The translations under genes were made by a program, and so were the position numbers. A stretch of DNA of 41,367 bases. Source: Fragilaria crotonensis. Its lineage: Eukaryota > Bacillariophyta > Fragilariophyceae > Fragilariales > Fragilariaceae. The notes below the pieces were generated by a model that was not told the origin of the DNA, ran no database searches, and worked only from the letters and a program-made list of their open reading frames with translations. Where the stretch lies: positions 1-41,367 of the forward strand of contig JAKSYS010000572.1 in assembly GCA_022925895.1 (NCBI GenBank), given 5' to 3'. Shown in pieces: positions 20,179 to 32,561 of this stretch. Position 1 is the stretch's first letter. Every line of letters begins with the position of its first letter.

Positions 20179-20193
20179 GTACGTGCTACTGTA
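20179..20193. repeat. 15-bp direct repeat, left flank of the non-LTR element
   Basis: The word gtacgtgctactgta is repeated exactly at 29507-29521. Both copies sit just outside the retroelement coding region, as expected of a target-site duplication. Confidence 0.6.
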
Positions 20194-20287
20194 CACAATT
20201 TTCTAGTTTAGAGTTTCGCAAGTACAGTCTGTCCGCAGTCCGTAATTGCGTACACCAAATAGGAAGTTGTCGCGTACCCCAAGCACC

Positions 20288-23200
20288 ATGACCATGACCG
20301 ATGGAACGGCTCTTGTGATTCCATCCGCTTATCCCAAGGATTGGGACCCGTTGCAACCGTTGGAGGGGTTTCCAATGTGACAATTGGCTCCCTCATCCGA
20401 CGATCGAAGGACCAGATTGGTTCTCATCTGAGGAACGAGCTCGCCGCGAGGCTAACGCGTATGCTTATCGCCAGAAAGGAACGAAAGAGCAGTGGTGTCG
20501 TTATCTTCTTCTCGGTTTCTTCGTATTCGAAGACTGTTTTGATTGCGATAAACTATGGGAGGCGATGGAGACAAATCCGCTCCAAGTTCATCGAGCGATT
20601 TGGTATAACTTTCGCTTCTATATTGATCAAGAAATGCATATTCCCCCATTGTTGAACAAATGGGCTATGGATGTCTCTCGAGTCTATCTTCTCCATTTTG
20701 ATCCCATGACTCTAAATGAAACCGATACGTTGGCGTACTCATGGAAGACAATGCCCTTCATGCACCGTATGGATACGGACGATCAGTCGGCATGGATTCC
20801 AGTCCAACGACGCAGACGTTCGAAAAGTCCTCCGAATTCCACCGCTCAAGAACAACTTCCCGCTAGTACTCATCCCATCGTCACTCCCAGGTCCCGTGCT
20901 TCTTCAGAAATGTCGTCCCCTAGTAGTTTGAGTAAATCAGTCTTAACGGTTGCAAATCGTCCGAACAAGAAACGATCCTCTAAATTATCTTGGTCTCAAG
21001 GATTACCACCTGTTACTACAGTTACCGAGGAAGATGAAGAAGAAAGAGAAGAAGAGATGTTCGTCATAAATGACAATCAAGGCCCCGATATCGCATCTCA
21101 AGGCACCACGACCATAATGTCGAAACCTCCACCTCATCCAAATATTCCAACAAACGATGGCACGCACCGAGTAACTGTCAAATGGACTCCACCAGAGAAT
21201 ACTCATGAGTACGAAAAGGATAAAAAGAAAATGAACGAAACCATCCACGAGATCGTCCAAACTATGGTTCCTCCGGAAGTTGGTAATTTGTATCGTTGGG
21301 AGAGTGAAGATTTGTCGGTGTTTAAATCAGCGCAGAATATGACAGCTGTCGAACTTCGCGATTTTATTACGCCGACTATCACGATGGCTCATTCACAGTC
21401 TCAGATCATCTTCGGGCTTCGAATCGGTTTTAGTGTCACTCCAGGCCAGTGGGTGCGGTCAAACAAAACAACGAGGACCTTCAAGTCCTTAAAACTGGAA
21501 GTCTCAATTTCGAATTCAAGCAGCACGAGTGGAAAGATGGTCAACGCAGGGTACATTCTGCTGAAAGCGCCAAACACCACACAAGTTCATCGCTACACTC
21601 AGTTCTTACGAAGTTTGCTTCCAAAAAATACCCCGTACTTTGACGTCGTGCGTTACAAAAAGACTCCCATGGACCAATTGATTCCTCACCTCCGTATCCA
21701 TTGTGGGGAGAAACATGTCATGCCTCTATGCCAGGCATTGCTTCTAGTCTTGACAGGTCATGGGAGTGCATTGTTCATTCCACGTTACGCATTGGGCACT
21801 ATGACGGATGAAAAAATTCGCAGCCATTTTCAAGTTCATGAGAGGTGGGCAAGATCGTTGAAAGCCATCACTATGTCACCGAACATTAATCATTTAGATC
21901 AGACGAGAGTTGAGTACAACGAAGATGGCACCACGACCGAAAGATCCACTCGCGAATGGGCCTCACAACTTCAGGCTACCGACAATATTTCCTCGGCATT
22001 GTGCGACGTGGTAAACGGAACCCCGGATCACAAAGCATATTTGTTGGTCCCAAGTCAGTATTTCCAGAAGGTCCAACAGGAGTGGCGGATGTACAAATCG
22101 CGATTGTATCCTCCAAATAAACGTGAGGCACGCTACAGAGATAATCTCCTGGACTACCCGATGTCATACATATCCAAGCGGAAGTCGAAGCTAATGTATC
22201 GTTTCTTGATAAACTTTCATCGGCAGCAGAATGGAATCAACCCACTCAGGAATTAGGCACAAAGTCACCGCCAATCGCAGAAGGAAGAGAGAGAGCGTGG
22301 GGCACGAATCACGCCCGCGCACGATCGAATAAGAGTTCGGAGTGGCCAACTCCAGTCGAAGCGGCACAGCTTAATGTTCATGATCGTAACCAAACAGCGT
22401 TCGCAAACAAGAGACACGCTTCGGAGGATCTCAATAGTTTCGGAGGTACATCTATTGGGACGGACGAAGATAAAAGTACAGGGTCAACACATTCACTTAC
22501 TCACGCGTCTAAGTATTCGGCGGATGCAAGATTCTCGGAATTGGAACAATCGATGCAGCAGAAATTGGATGCACTCGATGTGTCAGGGAAGAAATCATCG
22601 CAGCGTTTATTGTCGATTGAGCAACAATTCAGTCGGATTGATGATCTCGATAAGAAATTAGCCGCGGTCACCGATAAACTGGAGATAGTAACAGAACATA
22701 TGGAGAAGTCAAGCGAGGCACAGAAACACATTTCCACAGACATGGAAGAAATGAAAATTCAAAATACTGAGCAATTCGCAGCGATGAACAAAAGATTGAT
22801 CACGAATATGGAGAACCAACATAAGATGTCGACAACAATGCTTGATCTACATGCGCACTTCGAAAAGCTGTCCGCATTTATGGAAGATTTGGCCACAAAA
22901 ATGGAATCCGATCGCACACAAGCTACAACCACTACTCGAGTGCATAAAAAACCAGCCACGTCTTCGGACAATGCACAAAGAGCGGGCGTCGACAATTATT
23001 CTACCAGTAGCGCGAGCTCCGACTCTGGGTCGTCACAGTCACATGCTAATTCAGTTGACTCATCAGCTTCATCCATCGTCTATTGCTCTCCGGAGAAGAA
23101 GAAACAACGGTCACATCGGAAATGGTTGGGAACAAGAAGTTTCATTTGGAAGAGTCTGATCATTCGCGCTTACAAGAAGATTATCCAGAGCAGGTAGACG

Positions 23201-23460
23201 CAGAGTATATGGACGTTTGCACGAATCTCGATACCACGTTTGAATATCAAAGCAATCGCACCTCAGACCAACAGGACGTCAGTAGGCACAATCCATCGTC
23301 GGATACGGACGTAACGGATTACCAACATAACAACACTCAACAAACGGCTCCCTTGATCCACAATACAATTCTTCATTGGATCACGCTGGAGCGAGTGACT
23401 CATGATTCCTCCAGCGGAACACGAGATGCAGGGAGAAGGTTTGGGAATCGACATCGTTGA
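20288..23460 (+). CDS. LINE ORF1 protein with coiled coil, three frame breaks
   Basis: The start is ATG 20288 (second ATG 20294). The reading moves between frames at three short homopolymers: TTT near 20369-20372 (one base too many), CCC at 22157-22159 (one too few) and AAA at 23102-23104 (one too few). Each switch lands in a frame that is protein-like to the next break, giving about 1,055 residues. A folded N-terminal part carries aromatic-rich blocks such as EQWCRYLLLGFFVFEDCFD. A Ser/Pro/Glu-rich linker follows (about 20800-21060), then a large domain (21160-22160) that I do not recognise. The last third is a coiled coil (22540-22910) and a Ser-rich, basic tail. It presumably binds the element's RNA. 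No CCHC knuckle is seen. Confidence 0.7.
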
Positions 23461-26400
23461 CCCACCTCCTTCAAATGTCAATCCATCGTTAGAGCGCGCA
23501 CAGGCACAATGGAAAAATCTTTTCAGCAGATCCACAGCACCGACTGAGTTGGACGTATCAGGCCCTCGTGGGCGACGACCTTGTTTCCTTACTCGGAGTA
23601 ATCTTTGTGAGAATAATCCATGGGGAGATCTTTTAACTCCCAAAGCACCGAATCATACTCGAGTGTATGTTCAAAATGTAAATGGACTTTCAATCGATAG
23701 GCGTGGAGGACAACTTAACGATGTGTGTGCTGTTATTCAAGAAGTTCAAGCGGATGTTTTTTGCGGTCAAGAGCATAATCTTGATGTAACGCAAATGAGT
23801 ATTCGTAGCATTTTGTACGATACCGTTAAACAATACTGGAACCGAACCAAGTTCATCGCAGGGACAACTCCTATTCCATTTATGACGCCATATAAACCCG
23901 GGGGGACGTTCCTTCTAACGATTGGAAGTTTCTCCGGGCGAATCATACACCAAACACAAGACCGGTGGGGCCGATGGGTGATCCAAGAGTTTGTCGGTCA
24001 GTCGGGGATCAAATTGGTCATTGTCTCGGCATATCAACCGGTTGATAAACGCGGGGCGCAAGAAGGAAATCTAACCGTGGCTGGTCAACATAGGAGTCTG
24101 TTGCTGCAATCCAACGACGCGGTGCAGAATCCAAGGTCTGCTTTTCGTCGAGATCTGTTGGCCTCTTTAAGGTACTATCAACGCGCAGGATCCGATATCC
24201 TGTTAGTAGGCGATTTTAATGAAGAGTTCGGTTCTGATCCCGATGGTCTGAGTTTCGTGGCAGGAGAATTGAACCTGGTGAACTTAAGTACTTGTCGGCA
24301 TTCATCCAAAGTCCCAGCAACGTATGCTCGCGGTTCCAAGTGTTTAGACTACGCTTTAGGCAGTATGCGATTCAAAGACGCAATGATTTCGATGGGCTAT
24401 GACGCCTTTAACGCCCGATTGTCTTCTGATCATCGAGGATTCTTCATCGACTTTCATACTGACATACTCTTCGGAAGCCCGACTCAAGACTTGGCAACTC
24501 CAACGAGGCGCATGCTCAAGGCTAACAATCCTCATCAAGTCACTGTATACATTGATGCAATGTATGAGCTACTTTTGAAACATAATGCTTTCGAACGATG
24601 CGAACGGTTAACGCATGAAGGAACAGGCATCAATATGCGGAACGACTGGACCGCGACGTGTTAGCGGCCAGTTTAGCCGCTGAAAAGTCTCTCCCTCAGT
24701 TTGGCGAACCGGCGTGGTCCATGGAATTAGCTCGGGCGAGACGACGAGTTCATTACCTTCGAAAGTGTTTATCGGCCTTCCGAACTACATTTGATTGCTC
24801 CAGTGTAATTCAGGCGTACCGAGAAGACTTGCCTACTGACGAAATTCCACGGAATACAAGTCATTGTTCGCGTTTACTTCGTTGGGCGAATAAAGAGGTT
24901 TGTCGGATTGTCAAGGACAGCTACGTCACTCGGAATATGGAACGCCGACAAAAGATAGAAGAGTTAGAGAAATCCATCTTGAAAGTGGATAAAGTGACAG
25001 CTCAGAGATTGCGGAGATTAAAGAAAGCTGAGGATATCAAGGCAGTCACCGAAAAGCTTCGGCATGTCCGCGGAAAGACTAACCGTGGAGGAGTGGTTCG
25101 GTTAGAGATTCCATTACACGATGGCGATGATCCCAAAACTTGCACGCAGTGGACACAAGTCGATATCCCTAGTGAGATTGTTCGGCACCTTCAGGAAAGG
25201 AACAGAAAGCATTTTGGGCAGGCTCATGGTACACCTTTCACGATTCCGCCTTTGTCTACTCTTTTGGGTTACACTGGTACGAGCGTCACTCAACAACAGA
25301 TCTTGCTTGGTACATTCGATAGCTCGGGTTATGATGAGAATGTAAAATTGCTCTTACAGCATCTTCAATATGCCCACCACACCTTCGTGGATAAAACGCG
25401 TCCGACAATAAGCGACGACGATTTCTGCGATAAACTGAAGATTTGGTCGGAATCTACGACAACGTCTCCATCGGGTATGCATTTAGGACACTATAAAGCC
25501 CTCATTGCAAGACATAATTATTCATCCGACGCTGCAGATGACGAGTTGACACCGGAATTCAAGGCCCGACGAGATGAGTTGAATTCCAAACAGCAAGCTT
25601 TACGTCGTTTGCGATTAACCCTGATGAATTATTCACTGGAGCGAGGTTATTCATTCCAGCGATGGAAAAAAGTGGTTAATACTATATTATTCAAGGACCC
25701 TGACAATGTGCGCTTGCATCGTACCAGGGTCATTCATATATATGAAGCGGACTTCAACTTGTTTCTCGGTATAAAATGGCGCGCGGCCATGCATCAAGCA
25801 GAAGACTTCCGTTTATTGAACGATGGCCAATTTGGCTCCAGACCGTTCCGGAATGCAACCGAACCAGTATTCATTGAAGAGCTCCAACTTGAGATCTCTC
25901 GGGCGACTCGGAAACCGGTTGTCCTCACAAATTATGATGCAACAGCTTGCTATGATCGTATCATACCGAATCTCGGAATGACAGTCAGTCAGAAGTTCGG
26001 GGTTCCGGCCACTGTGACCGAAAGTAATGCATCTACGCTTGAACAAGCGGAATTTCATGTGCGCACAGAACTCGGTATTTCTCCTATTGGATATCACCAT
26101 GAAAGCGACTTTCCTATTTATGGCACTGGTCAAGGAAGTGCCAATTCTCCGGCGATTTGGTGTTTCCTCTCCAGTACGCTATTCGATTGCTACGATACCC
26201 AAGCGGATTTGGCAACGTACTGGGATACCCAAGGGGACGTCCGAGTCAACCTAGGGTTGATCGGCTTTGTGGATGATTGTAACGGTCAAACGAATGCCTT
26301 CGAGAGTGACGGCTCCTCTCGTACGGTCCAGCAAATCGTGTCTCAGACGCAATCCAATGCCCAATGTTGGACGAATCTCTTGACAGCTAGTGGAGGAGCA

Positions 26401-29375
26401 TTGGAGTTATCGAAATGTTCGAATCATATCTTACAGTGGCAATTCTCAATGCAGGGTGCCCCCGTTCTTGTTCCAAAGCATTCGGCGGAAGAGGCAACAA
26501 TCACAGTTCGGGAGTATAACGACGATGGGGTACAGCAGTTGAGTGTCCTCCCTGCATTCGCCGCTCACAAGACCTTGGGACACTATAAAGACCCAGCGGG
26601 GACGCAACGAGAGCAATACCGGCAACTTAAGAAAAAAAGTGATTCTATCACAGCTTTTTGTGGGAGTGTCCATTATCTCGGTTGGAAGCATGGACGTTTT
26701 ACTTCGCATGCTATTTGCCAGCGGTGAGCTATCCTCTGTCGAACTCATCATTGTCGCCACGATGCCTCGACCAAGTACAACGAAAAGCCATGTCCATCAT
26801 AATCCCGAGGTGTGGTTTCAATCGCAATACAAAAAAGGCGATTTTGTATGGCCCGCTCGCTCTCGGCGGTGCCAGTTTTCGCTCGTTGATTGTACAACAA
26901 GGGGTGGCCCAGGTCGTGATGTTCGTTCGTCAATGGCGTACAAACTCGATAGCAGGGAAACTCCTCCGAATCGCTGTATCGTGGTTTCAATCCCAGGTGG
27001 GAGTATCATACCCCTTTCTGGAAAATGTTCACACTTCTTTGCCCCAATTGGAATCGAAATGGCTTAAATCTCTCCGAACTTTTCTCGCAAGTATCAACGC
27101 AAAATTGCGTCTTGATAATCCATATCTTCCAAAGCTCCAACGATTACATGACTTTTGTATTATGGATGCAATTCACGATTCCGGCAAGTTTACGCCCGCA
27201 GAGATATGTAAGCTGAACTATTGTCGCTTGTATCTGAAAGCGACGACGGTTTCGGATTTGACTAGTATTGACGGTCGCTCGCTGGACAATAGTAAGCTAT
27301 CAGGCACTCATTCCCTTCTCAGCAGTTTCACACACGGGACCGTTATTCATCAAGAAAGTCCGTCGGCGAATACTTGGAGGCTATGGAAAAAAGCTAATGG
27401 TCTTTGGAGTCATCCCGACGGAAAACTTCGTCAGTCTCTTGGCGATTGGGTTCTCCCTCTTCATCAGATGAATCAACGTCATCCAGCTTATTGGTTATCA
27501 GGACGACTTTGGGTACGCATCCAGGATCACTATGTCAAGTGCGTACCGGTCTCGGATCGAGCTTTTCAAGAATTGCCCTTTTCGTGTGCCTGGGAATCAT
27601 TACCATCTCTAGCAGTCCCCATTTTCGCGTTACAATCCTCCCCAGGTTTATGGACCATCGTGCAGCACAGTTATATCTTGGAAGTCAATACTCCACCATG
27701 CGCGGGTACTTTTGCTCAATTCATTGCCTCGCTTCCTAATTGGGAAATGGAATTGCTGCAGCACGTGGAACTGGAAGCCGATCCGTTTTCAGTCGCGGTC
27801 GCTCTCGAACATGGAGTCCGTGGGGTTAGCGACGGATCCGATTGGCATCAAATTCAGGGTTCCTTTGGATGGACAATGAGTACAGATATTGGTGAACGGT
27901 GCGCATACGGTATGGGACCTGCCCGTAGCGCTTCTCCCCATGCGTATCGATCGGAAAGTTATGGCCTTTTATCTCTTCTATGTTTCTTGAGACGACTCGC
28001 AGAATTTACAGGAAAACATGGCAAGTGGTTCGGAACCTTGGCGACCGACAGTCAAAGTCTCATTGATACGGTGCTTCAGAAACAACCACGCGATGCGTCA
28101 GGACATCCAACGGGCCTGAGTCACGATGTCAGGAGGTCAGTTTGTACCGTTCCCTAGATCCGCTCATCCCTGAATGGGATGTTATCCGAGGCATTCAAAT
28201 TCTACTTACGGAGATGCCAGAGATCCACCTTCAACATGTGAAAGGCCACCAAGACCGCGATACTCCATATTCTCGCCTTCCATTATTAGCCCAGCTAAAT
28301 GTCGATGCAGACGGCCAAGCGTCGAGATACCAGCGCGACTTTGGGTCCTTTCAACCCGAGGTGCTACTCAGCGAATGGGCAGGAGTCCACTTGGGAGTTC
28401 CCTACAGGTACCATCACGGCACATTATGATGCGGCCATTCGTTATCAAGCAACAGCACCGGCGTTAGAAGAACATATGCGCGAGCGGTACGCGTGGACGG
28501 CACAAACGATGTCTGTTATAAATTGGAATGCACATGGAAAAGCCATGCATCGGCATCTCAACAAACGGACACATTTAGTGAAATTGGTTCATGGTCTTCT
28601 TCCGACGAATGCTAGAATCCATCGCAATGATCCTCGTCGGAATCGATGCCCAAGTTGCCAACGAGACCCGGAATATTGGCAGCATATCCTCCGGTGTCCT
28701 TCAGCCCCTCATACAAAGTGGCGAACGGCCATGATCCAGACAGTCGAGAAGCAGTGCACTGATCTTCGTACGATGCCTAGCCTTAAAGCTTTATTACTTC
28801 AGGCCCTTTGCGAATGGCTCCAGTATTCCAGCGACGACGGGACTCCGTACCAACTCCAAGCTCCGACCACGGCAACATCGGCGATTCGACGTCTGGTGTT
28901 TCAACAAAATGCTATTGGGTGGGAACATCTGTTTCTGGGACGGTTTAGTAGCGAATGGAGCTCGTTGCAGGATGAATATTATGCACGGCAAGCGCATTTG
29001 ACGGATACCAAACGGCAAACCGGGCTAAGATGGCAGACCGCCATTATTAGCACGGTGTGGAATCAATGGTTTCTCCTCTGGGAGGTTCGCAACAAATCGT
29101 TACACGGCGCGGATGCCCAAGCTAAAGCACAGGCGGAGCGTCGCGAAGTCGAAAGAATGTTAGTGGACATTTATGACGTTCGCAATCAAATGGAACCGAG
29201 CGTGCAGAAACTCCTGTGTCGGGACATCACCGAGCATTTCGAAAAATCAGTGACATACAACAAAAACTGGATAGCAGTGTATGGCCCATTGGCCAAGCAA
29301 AGTATCAAACGGGCAAAAGCTAGGGCAATCCAGGGTGTGAAGTCTCTCCAACACTATTTTGCGCCGAAGAAGTAA
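23402..29375 (+). CDS. LINE ORF2: endonuclease, RT, RNase H, zinc finger, with four frame breaks
   Basis: It starts at ATG 23402 and overlaps ORF1 by 59 nt in another frame. An APE-like endonuclease runs from about 23660 to 24470: VQNVNGLS, GQEHN, LLVGDFNEEF, and SSDHRGFFIDF with the catalytic Asp-His. RT occupies about 25400-26600, with motif A Asp at 25936-25938 in NYDATACYDR, GTGQGSANSPAIW at about 26122-26160, and FVDD at 26266-26277. RNase H occupies 27820-28320: SDGSDW, YRSESYG, LATDSQSL, HVKGHQDRD. A CCHC finger of form C-x2-C-x8-H-x3-C lies at 28647-28697, before a helical basic C-terminus. Frame breaks are at about 24629-24631, TTTTT 26655-26659, TTT 28141-28143 and CCC 28400-28402. 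The first three lack one base and the fourth has one extra. Confidence 0.88.
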
Positions 29376-30361
29376 TGATCAACACCAAGCGGGATTCGGG
29401 GTTAGCCTCTACTGGTATACGGTACTGGTAGTGTCTATCCGTGTGGGTCGAGCGTTTTTAATCTGAACGCTGCGGCAGCACGATAAATTAGATCTGCGTT
29501 ATATATGTACGTGCTACTGTAGTATGTAGTAGCCTCTACTAGTAGTGTAGAACGGAGTACTTGTAAGTTTGTATCGTACTACTTGTAAGAGTGAGTGACT
29601 CAACTACCGTAGCTTCATAAACCCTCCTGCGTCCTGCGTCTTCCAAAGCAATTAGCCCATGCTACTAATTCAAATGCATTTCCTGGCCCAAATGCAAGCG
29701 TTTCAGTACAAACTTAGAAGTATTCATGTTGTGCAGATTAATGAGGATTCAAATCTGTTCCTCTGCAGATGTGCCTAGGATGTATCGGTAAGGCGCAAAA
29801 AAAGTCATTCCAATGTGCGATAGTCAAAATGGACTCAATTTGCCACACTAGTGACTAAACTGTTCAGACACTATGTTTTAAAAAAGCATCAAAAATATAA
29901 TGAGATTCATCGTATCTCCACCAAAATGTAGCTCGACCTTATGTGTCAACACCTCTGCTAGGCCCTAGACTACCACACGTAGGGTAATGGCATTCTGTAA
30001 ACGCTTGATCTACCATGTTTCCCTGGTTCTGTACACCAGGAAACAGCGATTCTCGAATTCCGCCTCCTGGATCTCCGTTCCTTCTGACGATGTGACACGA
30101 TGATTCTCCTCAGACTGGCCTGATTGAGTTGCTACTGCAAACTTACGCCGTGCACACCAGCGGCGGCGAGACCCTTTCGCTTAACATAAATATCAAAGAG
30201 CCATGTTTATTATTTTAGTTTTGATTTACAGTCACACAAACGTTTATTTTTGTTCTTCACCACTCCTAGAGTTGGGCATAGAGAAAGGCGCACTTTCCCT
30301 TCGACAGACCCAGCCACATCCAAGTGAAATACAGAGGCCAAGTTTATCATTTCATCACCAT
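29376..30361. other. LINE 3' end and intergenic region
   Basis: The first 130 bp are the 3' end of the LINE. At 29507-29521 lies the right copy of its 15-bp flanking repeat, followed by GTAC-rich sequence. A TGACTCA (AP-1-like) word lies at 29596-29602. The rest, about 29630-30361, has no coding signal, tRNA or repeat that I can recognise and includes the 3' flank of the LRR gene. Confidence 0.6.
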
Positions 30362-31903
30362 TTATTGCGGAAAGCACTTGCAACAAGAGCACTCGACTTC
30401 GGGATTGATGCCCCCCACAATCAGTGTGGAAAAATCGCAAATACTCAGTAAAGTTATTCTGGACGCGCCTCTCGTCCACTACGGCGCAGAGTTCTTCGAC
30501 CGATCCGGTAAAGGAATTGTTTTCAAGCGTCAGGAGAACTGTACAAGAAGCGTTCAAGTGTGAGGATGTTTCTAGGGGATCCAATAGCATCATGACATGG
30601 TCGTACCCATTTTCTCTAAAAGGAGCAGTCCTGATTCTGGTAGCACACCAGTCATTTGATTGTTCTCCAGTTGAAGAACTCCAAGGTTCAAAAGGTTTCC
30701 AACGGAAGAGGGCAGGTTACCAATCAACCTGTTATCGTTGAGGTCAATTGCTTCAAGCGTCGTCATTGTGAACAGTTCACTTGGGAGTGTTCCGGTGAGG
30801 ACGTTATTGTCTAGATCAATGACTGTCAAGGATGCTAACTTGGCGATGTCGGGAGGGATGGCTCCGCCGATTCTGCCATTACCGTCCATTGTCAATACCT
30901 GCAACAGGTCAAGGCTAAACATTTCAAGTGGCAAAGTGCCACCCACGTTGTTGTCAGGAAGGTCAATGACACTCAAGCTGAACGTCTCATTGACAGGTGG
31001 TGAGGTGCCTTCCGACACTCCTACGCAGAACAAGCCGTACCAGACGCACTCGTGATCGGGACTTAACCACCGGATAGGCGTTCGAGTGATGCGGTCATCC
31101 GTATTGACACAGCTATCAGAGGAATTGCCACAATTGGTCCAGTTAGGGCCGTCCATTGTAAAGTAGATGACTGCCACAGTGAGTCGCTGAGTAATACGCT
31201 CTGTAACTGGGCAAAGAATGGCAGGATCCTCGTTATCGATCCAAGAAAGCGCATTGGATCGAGCAGCCGATTCCTCTCCCAAAACGTCCGTCGCAATTGC
31301 AGCGAGACTCTGCGAACGCTGATCGGCTGTCACACCACATTTTTGGAGAATCAGAAGGTCACGCTCAGTTCCAACCGAGACTGGAGAATCGTTCCCAACC
31401 GGAGAGTAAGTTTCTGTTGAGACTGGAGCATCGGTCCCAATAGGAGCGTCAGTTCCCATCGAGACTGGAGCATCGGTCCCAACAGGAGCGTCAGTTTCCA
31501 TCGAGACTGGAGCATCGGTCCCAACAGGAGCGTCAGTTCCAATTGAGACTGGAGCATCGGTTTCAGCCTTTCCCACAGGTGATGGTGTTTTCGGTAGTGG
31601 CCCGACCGGCTTGTGTGTATGTGGCAACGGCTTTGGTGGCGGCGAATGCCCTGGCGTCGACATAGAAGCACTGTACTGAGCTCCACCCGCAACCAACAGC
31701 CGATAGATTTCTTCCTGTGCCAACAGACGCTCCTCTCTGAGCTGCCTAGCTGTCTGGACTTTCCTTCCAGATGCGCCTTCCATCATCAAATCCGATACCT
31801 CCACAACATGTCTAAGACGACGAACTGTTTCACCCAACGCAACTCGCCCCCTCAAGGTGAGGACGGCAACTGCGAACGAGAGCAGACGTCTGGCTGATCT
31901 CAT
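30362..31903 (-). CDS. secreted leucine-rich-repeat protein, one intron, one frame break
   Basis: The ATG is at 31903; the open frame above it starts with TTG. There is a signal peptide or anchor (RRLLSFAVAVLTLRG) and a Pro/Thr-rich stretch with imperfect TDAPVGTDAPVS repeats. A diatom-type LRR N-cap follows (QRLTVAVIYFTMDGPNW ... ECVWYGLFC), then about six LRRs with the plant/diatom pattern LxxNxLTGxLP. Splicing a 68-nt intron (30606-30539) carries the last LRR to NNSFTGSVEELC. The frame at TDCGG then meets a run of six G (30416-30411). Removing one G gives INPEVECSCCKCFPQ and a stop at 30364-30362, the Cys-rich ending typical of diatom LRR proteins. As written, the frame instead runs on to 30210. 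It is probably a cell-surface or wall protein; ligand unknown. Confidence 0.72.
30539..30606 (-). other. intron (68 nt), predicted
   Basis: Minus-strand donor GTACGACC and acceptor TTGTACAG. Phase 1 splicing joins EKMG to a frame reading VLLTLENNSFTG, restoring the LRR consensus. Unspliced, the frame stops 12 nt into the intron region. The donor is not a strong GTAAGT. Confidence 0.55.
31395..31575 (-). repeat. in-frame tandem repeats, about 42-bp unit
   Basis: Units read TDAPVGTDAPVSME or close variants, four to five copies, in the Pro/Thr-rich stem of the LRR protein. The nucleotide copies are nearly identical in places (ggagcatcggtcccaacagg), so copy number is probably variable. Confidence 0.75.
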
Positions 31904-32561
31904 CTTACAGACAGCAATGTTTTTACCAATTGACTCTTGACGTGCCAAAATAGTAATAAGGGTGGGTGAGCGGGATTGTATCAATACAAGAGTCCCTGTG
32001 CGCTGTGGGTATGTGTGTTCCGTACATTCGTTTTCAAGTCCTATCACATACGAGAGTGGAGTTGATGGCGGGTTGGTTGGCAATCGATTTGAATTCAATA
32101 CTCATCCTTTTGAATTCTTTTCACTTAGGTCAGGAACGTTACGTTTTAGGACAAATTTAACGGTGAAACGGTTTAAACTGACACGTACTCCAGAAGTAAT
32201 GTTCTACCCTCGTATGCATATGCGTACGTTCTAGTATTGGAAATGGATTTCTACTCTGTGATCTCGATGAAAAACACCCATCCATACATATGTCATAGCC
32301 TAGTGGTCATATCCAATGAACTAATGAGGGGAATACACTACAGAAGTACTCCGAGTATTGCAGTAGACTTCAACGAGTGTAGCAGTAAAGAACAGGCGCG
32401 GGCACATTCATTGACTCCCGTGACCGTTCAAAACTCGAACTCACAATCGGATTTGAGTGGTGTACTATCCGCATTCACTCCACTGGAATACCGGTAACGT
32501 CAGAAGGTATCGAAGTTGTAACTTGTAAGCCTGAGAATGGCGTAAATGAACCGTGAATTCA
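31904..32561. other. intergenic region
   Basis: This is 658 bp upstream of the LRR gene and downstream of the TPR-like gene. A near-palindrome, cgtatgcatatgcgtacg, lies at about 32211-32228. There are scattered GTAC/AGTACT words and no convincing gene. Confidence 0.55.

Larger units (their letters stand above)
20194..29506 (+). mobile_element. non-LTR retrotransposon (LINE), about 9.3 kb, two ORFs
   Basis: There are no LTRs. ORF1 (20288-23460) encodes a large protein with a coiled coil. ORF2 (23402-29375) encodes an apurinic-type endonuclease, reverse transcriptase, RNase H and a C-terminal CCHC finger. A 15-bp direct repeat flanks it. The 3' end after the ORF2 stop is about 130 bp with no poly-A tail and ends near ttatatat. 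APE-type endonuclease with RNase H and a terminal zinc finger places it among the RNase H-bearing LINE clades; I cannot assign a clade without a tree. Seven single-base frame breaks interrupt roughly 3,000 codons, and I found no in-frame nonsense codon in the reconstructed frames. Confidence 0.88.

Noticed and set aside
31395-31575. Regular repeats that could suggest a CRISPR array
   Set aside because: The units are contiguous and in frame within an LRR protein, with no spacers, and the host is a eukaryote.
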